The notes: generated by a model not told the origin, from the sequence alone. Positions 36,328 to 45,581 are shown, counted from the stretch's first letter. The stretch is 52,928 bases of DNA from Bacillota bacterium (GCA_021793215.1 JAJYTE010000016.1:1-52928); one strand, 5' to 3'. Numbers and translations: made by a program.

Positions 36328-37836
36328 GTGTTGGTCGTGATCGTCGCAGGTTTGGCTGGCTACTTTGGGCGGCGCGTCATCGGGGAAGGCGGCTTTCGGG
36401 CGGCAGAAGAGGCCGCGAAGCGCATTCGTGAAGAGGCGCAGCGCAATGCGGAAGCCCACTTGCGCGAAGCGATCCTACAGGCGAAGGAGGAAGCGCATCG
36501 ACTTCGCGGCGAGGTCGAGCGCGAGCTGCAGCAGCAGCGCAGCGAAGTCCAGGAGATCGAACGCCGACTGATCCAGCGGGAGGAGAACCTCGACCGACGC
36601 ACCGAGCAGCTGGACCACCGTCAGGCGGTCCTCGACGAGGACGAGCGTCAGCTCCAGAAGACGCGTGTGGATGTCGAAGAGGTTAGGCAGCGCGCGCTCG
36701 GGGAACTCGAGCGCATGGCCAACCTGTCGGCGGACGAGGCGCGCCGCATGGTCATGGCGCAGGTCGAGCAGGAGATGAGCCGTGAGATCGCGCTGCGCAT
36801 CCGCGAGACGGAGCAGCGTGCGAAGGAGGAAGCCGAGAAGCGGGCGCGCAACATCATCGCGCTTGCTGTCCAGCGCTACGCGGCGGACCATGTCGCCGAG
36901 TCGACGGTGTCGGTCGTGGAGCTGCCGTCCGACGACATGAAGGGGCGGATCATCGGACGCGAGGGACGCAACATCCGCGCGCTCGAGAACGCGACCGGCA
37001 TCGACCTGATCGTCGACGACACGCCGGAGGCCGTTCTGATCTCCGGTTTCGACCCGATCCGTCGGGAGATCGCCCGCATGTCGCTTGAGCGGCTGGTGGC
37101 CGACGGCCGGATCCATCCCGCGCGCATCGAGGAAGTCGTCGAGAAGGTCAAGAAGGAGATGGAGGAGCGGATCTTCGAGCAGGGCGAACAGGCCTGCTTC
37201 GATGTCGGCGTGCACAACCTGCACCCCGAACTCGTGAAACTCCTCGGCCGGCTGCGCTACCGCACGAGCTACGGCCAGAACGTCCTCAAGCACTCCGTCG
37301 AGGTGGCGGTCGTCGCAGGCATGATCGCCGCCGAGCTCGGTGCCGACGTGCAGGTCTCGAAGCGCGGCGGCCTGCTGCACGACATCGGGAAGGCCCTCAC
37401 CCACGAGATGGAGGGCACCCACCTCGAACTCGGGATCGACCTTTTGCGCAAGTACAAGGAGACGCAAGAGGTCATCTGGGCGATGGAGGCGCATCACGGC
37501 GGCGATCCCCGCTCCGTGGAGGCGGTCATTGTCACGGCGGCGGACGCCATCTCCGCAGCGCGTCCCGGGGCGCGTCGCGAGAGCCTCGAACTGTACATCA
37601 AGCGGCTTCGCAAGCTGGAGGAGATCGCCGACTCGTTCGAGGGCGTGGAGAAGACCTACGCCATCCAGGCAGGGCGCGAGCTGCGCATCATCGTCAAGCC
37701 GGAACGCGTCGATGATCTCGCGGCGGCGCGCATGGCCCACGACATCGCTCGGCGCATCGAGGAGGAACTCACCTACCCGGGCCAGATCAAGGTGGCCGTC
37801 GTGCGCGAGACGCGCGCCGTCGATTACGCCAAGTAG
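36328..37836 (+). CDS. rny: Ribonuclease Y
   Basis: RNase Y, the membrane-anchored endoribonuclease that starts mRNA decay. After the anchor come a long coiled coil (about residues 20-180), the KH domain ([15 protein letters not shown]) and the HD domain ([13 protein letters not shown]), ending in the normal ETRAVDYAK. The coordinate given is the first in-frame GTG, giving 502 residues, but similarity to other RNase Y N-termini (a Thr-Pro then a full hydrophobic stretch) extends upstream in frame to about 36301. There the codon is ACG, with GGGGGTGG four bases before it; no ATG, GTG or TTG is in frame between the TAG at 36262 and 36328. GTG 36328 would cut the membrane segment and lacks a ribosome site. 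Confidence 0.93.
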   Translation: MLVVIVAGLAGYFGRRVIGEGGFRAAEEAAKRIREEAQRNAEAHLREAILQAKEEAHRLRGEVERELQQQRSEVQEIERRLIQREENLDRRTEQLDHRQAVLDEDERQLQKTRVDVEEVRQRALGELERMANLSADEARRMVMAQVEQEMSREIALRIRETEQRAKEEAEKRARNIIALAVQRYAADHVAESTVSVVELPSDDMKGRIIGREGRNIRALENATGIDLIVDDTPEAVLISGFDPIRREIARMSLERLVADGRIHPARIEEVVEKVKKEMEERIFEQGEQACFDVGVHNLHPELVKLLGRLRYRTSYGQNVLKHSVEVAVVAGMIAAELGADVQVSKRGGLLHDIGKALTHEMEGTHLELGIDLLRKYKETQEVIWAMEAHHGGDPRSVEAVIVTAADAISAARPGARRESLELYIKRLRKLEEIADSFEGVEKTYAIQAGRELRIIVKPERVDDLAAARMAHDIARRIEEELTYPGQIKVAVVRETRAVDYAK

Positions 37837-37879
37837 CGACGGCCGCCTCTTCGCGACCGTCTGAGGAGGAAGCAGACCG

Positions 37880-39283
37880 TTGCAGCCCTTGGAGCGGTTC
37901 GTCAGCAACATGGACCGCGATGTCTACGCGATCCTGAACCTGCCCGAGGAAGTCGTCGCGGTGATCTTCGCCTACGTCTCGCGCAGCTCGCTCTCGTTTC
38001 GTGAGAACCTTGCGAAGCTGATCGCCGGCGACGAGCTGGCGATCAGCCCTTGGCTTCAGGCCAGCGCACCGGCCGCACACGAGGCGGCCGCGACGGCGGC
38101 CGCCTTCCACGAGAAGTGGGTCGTCGGCTACGGCCACGCCTCCGTGGCCGAGCACGCCTGCGTTCATCTGGGCGTCGAGCGCGTCTCCCGCCTCGCGTCG
38201 GCGGCGCTGGAACTCGCGAGCCCGTACCTCAGCTTCACGGAGTACTCGCAGCGCTACCAGCAGCCGCAGCGAGGCGCGTACTACCTGCCGCGCCTCGCCC
38301 CTTCGGCGGAAGCCGTCTACGCGCAGGCGATGGACGACCTCTACGATGCCTACGAGGAGATCAAGGAGATCGTGGTGCAGCACCTCGCCGCGAGCGAGGG
38401 ACTCGACCTCGCGGATCCCAAGGTGCGAAAGCGCCTCGAGCGCCGGGCGTTCGAGGACGCGCGCTACGCGCTGCCGCTCGGGATGGAGACGAACGTCGGT
38501 GTCACAGGGAACGCGCGCGCGCTCCGCGATGCGATCGTGCTGCTGCGCTCCTCCCCGCACGCGGAGGAGGTGGAGCTCGGCGAGGCTCTGCTGCGCGAGG
38601 CGGGTGCCGTCACGCCCACGCTCCTTCGCCATTCGGACCCGTCGCCCGCCGTGGGCGCGCGCCCTCAGGGAGGCAGCCCGGCGCGTTACGTCACGACGCC
38701 GGTGCGTCTCCTGAGCGCGCCGCCGGCAGGCGCCGCGCTGCGGCGCATCGCTTCAGCGGCGTTGCCGGGCGAAGACCTCTCGCGGCACACTGATCCGGAG
38801 CTCCTCAAGATCCTTCAGTCGATCACGCCGTACGGCCCGTACGATGCGCCGCCGCCCGCCTACCAGATCGTGCGCTACGAAGTGGCGTTCGACATCTCGG
38901 AGGCAGCCTGGCACCAGCTCCTGCGCCACCGGCGCCGGGTCGATTTCACCTGGTCGGAACCCGGCTTCGAGGGCGGCATCGTCGTGCCGCCGCTCGTGGC
39001 GGCCGCTGACGCCGGTGCCGTGCTGCGGGGCGCGGAGGAGACCGCGAAGGGGGCTGCCGAGCGCCTTGGGCTCTCGCACCCTGCAGCGCGCTACCTCGTC
39101 CTGAACGCCCACCGACGCAGCGTGCAGGCGTCGCTCGATCTCGCGGAGATTTGCCACCTCGTGCGCCAGCGCGGAAAAGCTGATGCACAATGGGAGATCC
39201 GTCAGGCGATCCTGCTGCTCAGGGGCCTCGTGCAGGGGGTGCATCCGTTCGCCTGGCTGCCTGAGCCCGAAGGAGGCGAGTAG
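37880..39283 (+). CDS. Tandem ThyX-like protein (two FAD-dependent thymidylate synthase domains)
   Basis: The 467-residue protein contains two diverged ThyX domains. Domain 1 (about 80-240) has GHASVAEHACVHLGVERVSR, keeps the SFTEYSQRY half of the ThyX signature (S118-Y126) but has no RHR. Domain 2 (about 328-465) keeps RHR at 349-351 and the dUMP-site AQWEIR at 436-441 but lacks the SxRY half. ThyX makes dTMP with FAD and methylene-THF as a tetramer with shared active sites, so one chain might supply complementary halves (inference). It lies between rny and ymdB. TTG 37880 follows GAGGAGGAAG. Thymidylate synthase activity is unproven. Confidence 0.78.
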   Translation: MQPLERFVSNMDRDVYAILNLPEEVVAVIFAYVSRSSLSFRENLAKLIAGDELAISPWLQASAPAAHEAAATAAAFHEKWVVGYGHASVAEHACVHLGVERVSRLASAALELASPYLSFTEYSQRYQQPQRGAYYLPRLAPSAEAVYAQAMDDLYDAYEEIKEIVVQHLAASEGLDLADPKVRKRLERRAFEDARYALPLGMETNVGVTGNARALRDAIVLLRSSPHAEEVELGEALLREAGAVTPTLLRHSDPSPAVGARPQGGSPARYVTTPVRLLSAPPAGAALRRIASAALPGEDLSRHTDPELLKILQSITPYGPYDAPPPAYQIVRYEVAFDISEAAWHQLLRHRRRVDFTWSEPGFEGGIVVPPLVAAADAGAVLRGAEETAKGAAERLGLSHPAARYLVLNAHRRSVQASLDLAEICHLVRQRGKADAQWEIRQAILLLRGLVQGVHPFAWLPEPEGGE

Positions 39284-39284
39284 A

Positions 39285-40064
39285 CTGCGCATCCTGATGG
39301 TCGGCGACATCTGCGGGCGACCCGGTCGCCACATGCTGCGCGAGCGGCTCGGACCATTGCGGCGTGAACACTCGGTCGACCTGGCGATTGTCAACGGCGA
39401 GAACGCGGCGGCCGGCTTCGGCATCACCGGGCCGACCTACCAGGAGATCCTGGAAGCGGGCGCGGACGTCGTGACGCTCGGGAACCACACCTTCGACAAG
39501 CGCGAGGCGGTCGCGCTGCTCGACGAGGAGCCTCGTCTCCTGCGGCCGCTGAACTACCCGCCGGGGGCGCCGGGGCGGGGGCACTGCATCATCGAGGCGG
39601 GCGGGGCGCGCGTCCTCGTGGCGAACGCGATGGGCCGCGTCTTCCTGCCGATGAACCTTGACTGCCCGTTCCGCGGGGTCGACGACCTGCTCGCGCAGGA
39701 GGCGGGGCGCTACGACCTCTTCTTCCTGGACTTCCACGCCGAGGCCACCTCTGAGAAGGAGGCGATGGGCTGGCATCTCGACGGGCGGGCGACGGCAGTC
39801 GTCGGCACCCACACGCACATCCAGACGGCGGACGATCGCGTCCTGCCATCGGGCACCGCCTACCTCACCGACGTCGGCATGACCGGTCCGTCGGAGTCTG
39901 TGCTCGGCATGGACCGCAAGGGGGTCGTGGGCCGCTTCCTGAGCCAGGTTCCCGCGCGTTTCGAGGTGGCCGAGGGTAAGCGCCAGCTCAGCGCGCTGCT
40001 CGTCGACGCGGACCCCTCTACCGGATTGGCCAAGGAGGTGCAGCGGATCTTCATCCGCGAATGA
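39285..40064 (+). CDS. ymdB: YmdB-family metallophosphoesterase (2',3'-cAMP phosphodiesterase)
   Basis: A calcineurin-like phosphoesterase of the TIGR00282/YmdB type. MVGDICGRPGR, the NGEN metal-ligand motif, LGNHTFD, FLDFHAEATSEK and GTHTHIQTAD are all present. YmdB influences sporulation/biofilm decisions and RNase Y activity in Bacillus, and its gene often follows rny, as here. The CTG at 39285 gives the family start MRILMVGD and sits eight bases after AAGGAGG; ATG 39297 would drop the first beta strand residues and be 20 bases from that site. Confidence 0.88.
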   Translation: MRILMVGDICGRPGRHMLRERLGPLRREHSVDLAIVNGENAAAGFGITGPTYQEILEAGADVVTLGNHTFDKREAVALLDEEPRLLRPLNYPPGAPGRGHCIIEAGGARVLVANAMGRVFLPMNLDCPFRGVDDLLAQEAGRYDLFFLDFHAEATSEKEAMGWHLDGRATAVVGTHTHIQTADDRVLPSGTAYLTDVGMTGPSESVLGMDRKGVVGRFLSQVPARFEVAEGKRQLSALLVDADPSTGLAKEVQRIFIRE

Positions 40065-40065
40065 C

Positions 40066-41016
40066 ATGGCGATCGCACCGATCGCAGACGCCCATTGCGA
40101 CACCTTGATGCTGCTCGTCGGCGAGCGTCCGAAGGGCACGTCGCTGACGTCGCTGCCCGGACATCTCGACCTTGAACGGCTGCTCGCCGCGGGAGTCGGA
40201 TTGCAGTTCTTCGCGCTGTTCACCGTGCCCGCGTTCGGCGAGGCGCTTGGCCTGCAGCGCATCCTGGAGATGATCGCCCAGTTCGACCGGTCCGTCGCGT
40301 CGAGCGAGGGCCGCCTCTACCCCGTGCTCACGGCGGCCGACGTCGCCCCGCAGGCCGGCCGCGTCGGCGGCCTCCTCGCCGTCGAGGGACTCAGCCCGCT
40401 GCGGGGCTCCGTCGAGATCCTCGAGGTACTGCACCGGCTGGGCGTGCGCAGCGCCATGCTCACGTGGAACGAGCGCAGCAGTCTCGCGGATGGCGCGATG
40501 AGCCAGGCCTCGCAGGGTGGGCTGGGCGACGATGGGCGTCGGATCGTCGCAGCGATGCAGCGCCTCCGCATGGTGCTCGACGTATCCCACCTGGGCGAGC
40601 GCGGCTTGTGGGACCTCCTCGAGATGACCGAGGGACCCGTGATCGCGTCGCACTCCAACGCGCGGGCGGTGCGTGAGCATCCCCGCAACCTGCGCGACGA
40701 ACAGATCAAGGCGCTTGCCACGCGCGGCGGCGTGATCGGCATGAACTTCTACACCGAGTTTCTGGTGGACGGCGAGCAGGCGACGATCGGGGATCTGCTG
40801 CGCCACATCCGCCATATCTCTGATCTTGTCGGACCGCAGCACGTAGGGCTCGGATCGGACTTCGACGGCATCTCCGCGTCGCCGGAGGGCCTGAAGACCG
40901 TCTCCGACTACCCGAACCTGCGGTCGGCTCTTGATGCGGCAGGATTCAGCCCCGCGGAGTCTCAAGGCATCCTCGGGGGGAACCTGCGCCGCGTGCTGCA
41001 GGAAGTACTCGCGTAG
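40066..41016 (+). CDS. Membrane dipeptidase (peptidase M19)
   Basis: A 316-residue zinc dipeptidase of the renal dipeptidase family. Metal-binding and active-site motifs include DAHCDTL near the N-terminus, the carboxylated-site glutamate in AVEGLSPL, VSHLGERG, ASHSNARAV and GSDFDGI. It hydrolyses dipeptides, often with D-residues. No signal peptide is present, so it is cytoplasmic. ATG 40066 starts one base after the ymdB stop, so translation is probably coupled; no strong ribosome site is seen. Confidence 0.9.
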   Translation: MAIAPIADAHCDTLMLLVGERPKGTSLTSLPGHLDLERLLAAGVGLQFFALFTVPAFGEALGLQRILEMIAQFDRSVASSEGRLYPVLTAADVAPQAGRVGGLLAVEGLSPLRGSVEILEVLHRLGVRSAMLTWNERSSLADGAMSQASQGGLGDDGRRIVAAMQRLRMVLDVSHLGERGLWDLLEMTEGPVIASHSNARAVREHPRNLRDEQIKALATRGGVIGMNFYTEFLVDGEQATIGDLLRHIRHISDLVGPQHVGLGSDFDGISASPEGLKTVSDYPNLRSALDAAGFSPAESQGILGGNLRRVLQEVLA

Positions 41017-41029
41017 GAGGAGTGTTCCC

Positions 41030-42493
41030 GTGGAGCTTTCGTTGCACCTCGGCGGACTGCAGAGTTACGAGGGGGACGCGATCGTCGTCGGCGTATTCTC
41101 GGACGGCGACCTCACGGCGGTCGCGCAAGCCGTTGACGGCCTTTGCGGTGGCGCGATCGGTCGGCTGCGGGGCGGCGCCTTCCGCGCCGCGCTCGGCGAG
41201 GTGTTCTCGCTCCCGCTCGCGGGCTCCTCGGCGCCTGTGGCGCTCGCGGTCGGCCTCGGCCCTCGCGCGGGCTTCAGCCATGCGCGGGCGAAGAAGGCGG
41301 CCGCCCTCGCGGCGCGCCATGCGAAGCAGATGCGACTTGGTCGCGTCGGCCTGGCCCCCCTGGAGCCAGCCGACGCACCGAGCGGCGGGTGGGCGCTCGA
41401 GGCGACGCTGATCGGCGCCGCGCTGGGCGGGTACGGTTTTGACCGGTTCCAGAAGGAGAAGGGCCAGGGGCCGCACACGCTCAGCCTGATCTGCGCCGAA
41501 GCGGACGCGCCCCAGGGGCGGGCAGCCCTCGCGGCGGCCCAGGCGATCACCGCGGGCGTGCAAGCGGCGCGCGACCTCGTCAACACCCCGCCGAACGAGA
41601 AGACTCCCGAGAAGCTCGTTGCCACGCTGCAGGCGATGGCACTGGAAGAGGGGCTCGACTGCCGCGTGATCGGCCGCGACGAGCTTGCGGGCATGGGAGC
41701 GGGCGGCATCCTCGCGGTGGGGCGCGGGTCCGCGCATCCGCCCGCGATCGTCGTGCTGCGCCACGACGGTGGCGCGGGGCCGTGGCACGGATACCTCGGC
41801 AAGGGGATGACCTTCGACTCCGGCGGCATCGACCTCAAGACCGCCCCGGGCATGCTGTGGATGAAAAGCGACATGTCCGGAGCCGCAGCGGTCGTGGGGG
41901 CGATGCTCTCGATCCACCGGCTCGGGGTGAAGGGCCGCTTCGTCGGTGTCCTCTCGATCGCCGAGAACATGACGGGCGCCGACGCCTTCCGCCCGAGCGA
42001 TGTGCTGCAGATGCTCTCTGGGACGACGGTGGAGGTTTCGGACACCGACGCCGAGGGCAGGCTTGTGCTGGCGGACGGGCTTGAGCTGCTGCGCCGCGAG
42101 CAGGTCGCGGACATCATCGACCTCGCGACGCTGACGGGCGCGGTCGTCATTGCTCTTGGCAAGGAGCGCGCGGGCCTGTTCAGCAACGACGATGCCCACG
42201 CCGAGCAGGTGCTGGCGGCCGGGGCCCGGGCCGCAGAGCGCTACTGGCGCCTTCCGCTCGATGAAGAGCACAGCGAGTCGCTCAAGAGCCCCACGGCGGA
42301 CATGAAGAGCACTGGCGGTCGCGACGGCGGCGCCTCCAAGGCGGCCGCGTTCCTGCGCCACTTCGCGCAGGACACCCCCTGGGTGCACCTCGACATCGCC
42401 GGCACTGCGTTCGAGGAGGAAGGCGGACCGCTCGGACACGGGGCAACGGGCTTCGGCGTCGAGACGCTGGTCCGCTTCGCACAGGGTGGTTGA
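41030..42493 (+). CDS. Leucyl aminopeptidase (M17)
   Basis: A 487-residue cytosolic dimetal aminopeptidase. The C-terminal catalytic domain has the metal-binding KGMTFDSGGIDLK, MKSDMSGAAAV and the signature DTDAEGRLVLADGL. It removes N-terminal residues in peptide turnover. GTG 41030 is preceded by TAGGAGGAG. It forms an operon with the dipeptidase and the PHP gene. Confidence 0.94.
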   Translation: MELSLHLGGLQSYEGDAIVVGVFSDGDLTAVAQAVDGLCGGAIGRLRGGAFRAALGEVFSLPLAGSSAPVALAVGLGPRAGFSHARAKKAAALAARHAKQMRLGRVGLAPLEPADAPSGGWALEATLIGAALGGYGFDRFQKEKGQGPHTLSLICAEADAPQGRAALAAAQAITAGVQAARDLVNTPPNEKTPEKLVATLQAMALEEGLDCRVIGRDELAGMGAGGILAVGRGSAHPPAIVVLRHDGGAGPWHGYLGKGMTFDSGGIDLKTAPGMLWMKSDMSGAAAVVGAMLSIHRLGVKGRFVGVLSIAENMTGADAFRPSDVLQMLSGTTVEVSDTDAEGRLVLADGLELLRREQVADIIDLATLTGAVVIALGKERAGLFSNDDAHAEQVLAAGARAAERYWRLPLDEEHSESLKSPTADMKSTGGRDGGASKAAAFLRHFAQDTPWVHLDIAGTAFEEEGGPLGHGATGFGVETLVRFAQGG

Positions 42494-43307
42494 CCCAAAG
42501 CCACCCAGGCGCACAGACCTCCACCTGCACTCGACTGCGTCCGACGGCCTGCTCTCGCCGACTGAGCTCGCTGCGGCCTGCTGCGCAGCGGGGATCAGGA
42601 CGGCGGCGCTCACAGACCACGACACCACCGTTGGCTACCCGGAGTTCTCGGCCGCCGCGACGCCGCTCGGAGTGTTGCCCATCGTCGGGGCGGAGATCGC
42701 GGCGCAGCACCAGGGCGAGGAGGTCCATCTCCTCGCCTTCTTTCCAAAGCTGCCTCGGGGCGTGTTCGCCGCCCTGCTGGCGCGGCTCACGGGCGAGCGG
42801 AGGGCTCGGGCGGAGGAGATGCTCTCGCGTCTTGCGGCCCTTGGCATGCCGCTGCCCGGCGCAGGAGAAGTCCTCTCGCACCCGCAGGTCGGCAGGCCGC
42901 ACGTCGCGCGCGCGCTCGTGCGCCAAGGTTTCGTCCGGGACACGGGGGAGGCGTTTCGGCGCTACCTCGTGCCGGGCGCTCCGGCCTACGTGGAGCGTTG
43001 GCGCCCCGAGGCCGCGGACGCGATCGCGCGCTGCCATGACGAGGGCGGCATCGTCTCCCTCGCGCACCCGGCGAACTACCGGTCTCCGCACCTCGGGGAG
43101 CTGGCGGCCGAGGGCCTCGACGCAGTCGAGGTGAACCACCCGAGCGCCACGCGCAGCCGGCGGCAGCTGCTGCGGCGCGAGACGCTCTCGCTGGGTCTCC
43201 TACGCACCGGCGGCAGCGACTTCCACGGCGGGACGGAGTCTGGGCCGGGCGCCGTCGGTCTTGGGCCCACGGACGCCCGGCACTTCCTCGAGCGACTCCT
43301 GGCGTGA
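42486..43307 (+). CDS. PHP-domain phosphoesterase (RNase AM/YciV-like)
   Basis: The 273-residue protein has the PHP metal motifs DLHLHSTASDG, LTDHDT, the Glu of VGAEI, LAHPANY and GGSDFHG. Relatives are 5'-3' exonucleases acting on short RNA or nucleotide 3',5'-bisphosphates. The GTG start overlaps the aminopeptidase stop by eight bases. Exact substrate is not readable. Confidence 0.88.
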   Translation: MVDPKPPRRTDLHLHSTASDGLLSPTELAAACCAAGIRTAALTDHDTTVGYPEFSAAATPLGVLPIVGAEIAAQHQGEEVHLLAFFPKLPRGVFAALLARLTGERRARAEEMLSRLAALGMPLPGAGEVLSHPQVGRPHVARALVRQGFVRDTGEAFRRYLVPGAPAYVERWRPEAADAIARCHDEGGIVSLAHPANYRSPHLGELAAEGLDAVEVNHPSATRSRRQLLRRETLSLGLLRTGGSDFHGGTESGPGAVGLGPTDARHFLERLLA

Positions 43308-43368
43308 TCCTGCGGCGCGTGCCGCATAGTTCGGGCGGACGACTCGTACATGTAGACCAGGTGATGGC

Positions 43369-43527
43369 ATGGACGAGGAGACGCGCCTACTGCGCCTCGA
43401 GCGGGATCTTCTTCGACTGCGCCGCAGCCGCACGCTGCTCCTTCGCCTTCTCGAGGAGTCCCTCGACGAGTGCCGCCTCCTGCGCAGCGCGCTGCAACAG
43501 GCGCGCCGCGCGCATGTCGAACGCTAG
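43369..43527 (+). CDS. Small Leu/Arg-rich coiled-coil protein
   Basis: A 52-residue ORF starting at ATG 43369 with CAGGTG six bases upstream. Composition is dominated by Leu, Arg and Glu in a heptad-like pattern (LLRLERDLLRLRRS, then LLLRLLEESLDE), predicting one long helix. No known family. It lies just upstream of a HTH/coiled-coil protein gene, so the two helices could interact (inference). Confidence 0.5.
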   Translation: MDEETRLLRLERDLLRLRRSRTLLLRLLEESLDECRLLRSALQQARRAHVER

Positions 43528-43596
43528 TCAGGACCTGCCACGATCCGCGCAGGAAGGGTCGCGACGGCCTGCGAAGGCATCGGCAGAGGTGTTGAG

Positions 43597-44226
43597 ATGG
43601 AGGGCCGCGTGATCGATCGGCAGGAGCTCGCGCGCCAGCTTGGGCTACCGCCGAGGACGGTGCGCCGCCTCGTGGAGAACTACCGCGAGTGGCTGAGCTC
43701 CCCTGGCAGCGGACGCTTCTCCGCGCTCGACCTGGCGAGGCTGCAGATCGCTTCGCGCATGACGCTGGCGGGACGGCCGCGCACCGCGATCCTCGACGCC
43801 TTGGCGACGACGAAGCCGGCAGGGGAGCGACAGGAGGACGGCCCGCAAGTGGATCTCGGAGGAGAGCGCGGGCGAGGTGCGCTTTCGGGCAGCCGAACGT
43901 CCAGCCCGCCGCGCGCGAGTGACCGCCCGGTTCGCACCTTCGAGGCGGTCTCGCTGGACCATCCGCCGGCGCTGCCGGGCGGAGAGCCTGCGGCGGCGCG
44001 CGGCGACGCAGAGGTGGCGGTGTCGACCGAGCCGCTGGCCACTGAGATCGGGAGGCTGCGCGACGTCATCCTGGAGCACGCCGCGCGCGAGCGGCAGGAT
44101 CGCGACCGCGTTCTGATGGCGCTCGTGCGCACGCAGCAGGAGGTGAGCCACCTGCGCAGCGAGATCGGCACGCTGCGGTCGCGCAAGGATCGCAAGCGCG
44201 GCATGCTGCGCCGCTTCTTCGGCTGA
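43597..44226 (+). CDS. MerR-type HTH protein with C-terminal coiled coil (RacA-like architecture)
   Basis: Residues 1-70 form a winged HTH of MerR/RacA kind (DRQELARQLGLPPRTVRRLVENY...). A Pro/Gly/Ser-rich linker follows, then a helical segment at about 145-200 (TEIGRLRDVILEHAARERQDRDRVLMALVRTQQE as seen) and a basic tail RSRKDRKRGMLRRFFG. RacA of Bacillus has the same order and anchors the chromosome at the pole during sporulation; the basic amphipathic tail could bind membrane. This assignment rests on architecture only. ATG 43597 is the start; ribosome site is weak. Confidence 0.65.
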   Translation: MEGRVIDRQELARQLGLPPRTVRRLVENYREWLSSPGSGRFSALDLARLQIASRMTLAGRPRTAILDALATTKPAGERQEDGPQVDLGGERGRGALSGSRTSSPPRASDRPVRTFEAVSLDHPPALPGGEPAAARGDAEVAVSTEPLATEIGRLRDVILEHAARERQDRDRVLMALVRTQQEVSHLRSEIGTLRSRKDRKRGMLRRFFG

Positions 44227-44384
44227 CGCCGAACTCACGGCCGGCGAAGGGTGCGCGGTGCACCTTGGCGTCGGCCGTCGGCTCGCGCCCAGGCATTCGT
44301 GTCCCTCCGGTACCCGAATTTCCCGGCAGGACTCGCGAAGGCTAGGCCGAAGAACGAGAAGCGTAAGCAGCCCAGGGGGACACC

Positions 44385-45581
44385 ATGCGCGCACGCCTCA
44401 GACAGTTGGCTTCGGCCGCGCTGCTTCTCAGCCTCTGCGTCTTGCAACCCGGGCCGAGCGTCCAGGCCGCGTCCGGCCTGCCATCGGTCAAGGGGATCGG
44501 CTACGAACTGATGGACGCGACGACGGGCCAGGTGCTCCTCTCGCACAACGCGAACCGCCGACTGCCGCCCGCGTCGACGACGAAGATCATGACGGCGCTC
44601 CTCACGGTCATGCGCGGCGACCTTTCACGCACAGTGACGGTCTCGCCCCAGGCGGCTGGAGTGGAGGGCAGTTCGGCCTACCTCAAGGCGGGCCAGCGCC
44701 TAACCATCAAGGATCTTCTGTATGGCCTGCTGCTCGTCTCGGGCAACGACGCGGCGACGGAACTCGCGATCGCGGAGGCGGGGTCGGTTCCCGCGTTCGT
44801 CCAGCAGATGAACAGCGAAGCGAAGGCGCTCGGCGCGACCCATACGACCTTCCTGAACCCGGACGGGCTCTACCTGTCGGGTCACTTGACCACGGCGCAC
44901 GACCTCGCGCTCTTCACCCGCGCAGCGCTGGTCTACCCTGCGTTCCGTCAGGTCGACGGTACGAAGACCTTCCGGTTTCCGGGGGATCCGAAGCCGTTCA
45001 CGATGCAGAACCAGAACATCCTGCTGTGGAACTACCCCGGCACGATCGGCGGCAAGATCGGCTACACGATCCAGGCGAAGCAGTCGATCGTGACGGTGGC
45101 GACGCGCAACGGCGTCACGCTGATCGCTGTCGTGCTGCACTCCGACTTCTACCACATGTGGACCGATCCGCAGAACCTCCTGAACTGGGGCTTCTCGCAC
45201 TTTCGTCAGGTGGCGCTGGTGAAGCCCGGCGACGCTTTCGGACATACAAGGGCCAACGCGCGGGCGGAGGCGACCGCCGGCTACGACTGGCTCGTCGGTC
45301 CAGGGCAGCCGCTGCCCCAGATCTCCGCGAAGGTTCGCTGGCCCGCCGCCTGGCGCAGCGATCAGCCGGTCGGTCAGGTGAAGGTGGCGCTCGGCGGCCG
45401 CGACCTCGCGACGATTCCGCTCGCGGCCAGCGCGGCGTCCCCCGCGCCGCCACCGCCGCGCAGCCATCTCTTGGGGCCCGCGCTCGCAGCCTTCGGCGCT
45501 GTCGGCCTCGTCGGCATCGTTTGGCGACGGAGACGGCGCCGTCGCAGGGTGCGTTACCGCCTGCGGATCCGCCGCCGCTAA
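44385..45581 (+). CDS. D-alanyl-D-alanine carboxypeptidase family protein (DacF-like) with KIG motif
   Basis: An exported 398-residue low-molecular-weight penicillin-binding protein. Signal peptide about 1-28, STTK at 64-67 and SGN at 119-121 are normal, but the third motif is KIG at 224-226 (GGKIGYTIQ) instead of KTG. A C-terminal beta domain is followed by a proline stretch, a membrane segment near 370-388 and an Arg-rich cytoplasmic end, unlike the amphipathic helix of classical enzymes. ATG 44385 has CCAGGGGG upstream. It trims peptidoglycan peptides, possibly in spores. Confidence 0.88.
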   Translation: MRARLRQLASAALLLSLCVLQPGPSVQAASGLPSVKGIGYELMDATTGQVLLSHNANRRLPPASTTKIMTALLTVMRGDLSRTVTVSPQAAGVEGSSAYLKAGQRLTIKDLLYGLLLVSGNDAATELAIAEAGSVPAFVQQMNSEAKALGATHTTFLNPDGLYLSGHLTTAHDLALFTRAALVYPAFRQVDGTKTFRFPGDPKPFTMQNQNILLWNYPGTIGGKIGYTIQAKQSIVTVATRNGVTLIAVVLHSDFYHMWTDPQNLLNWGFSHFRQVALVKPGDAFGHTRANARAEATAGYDWLVGPGQPLPQISAKVRWPAAWRSDQPVGQVKVALGGRDLATIPLAASAASPAPPPPRSHLLGPALAAFGAVGLVGIVWRRRRRRRRVRYRLRIRRR

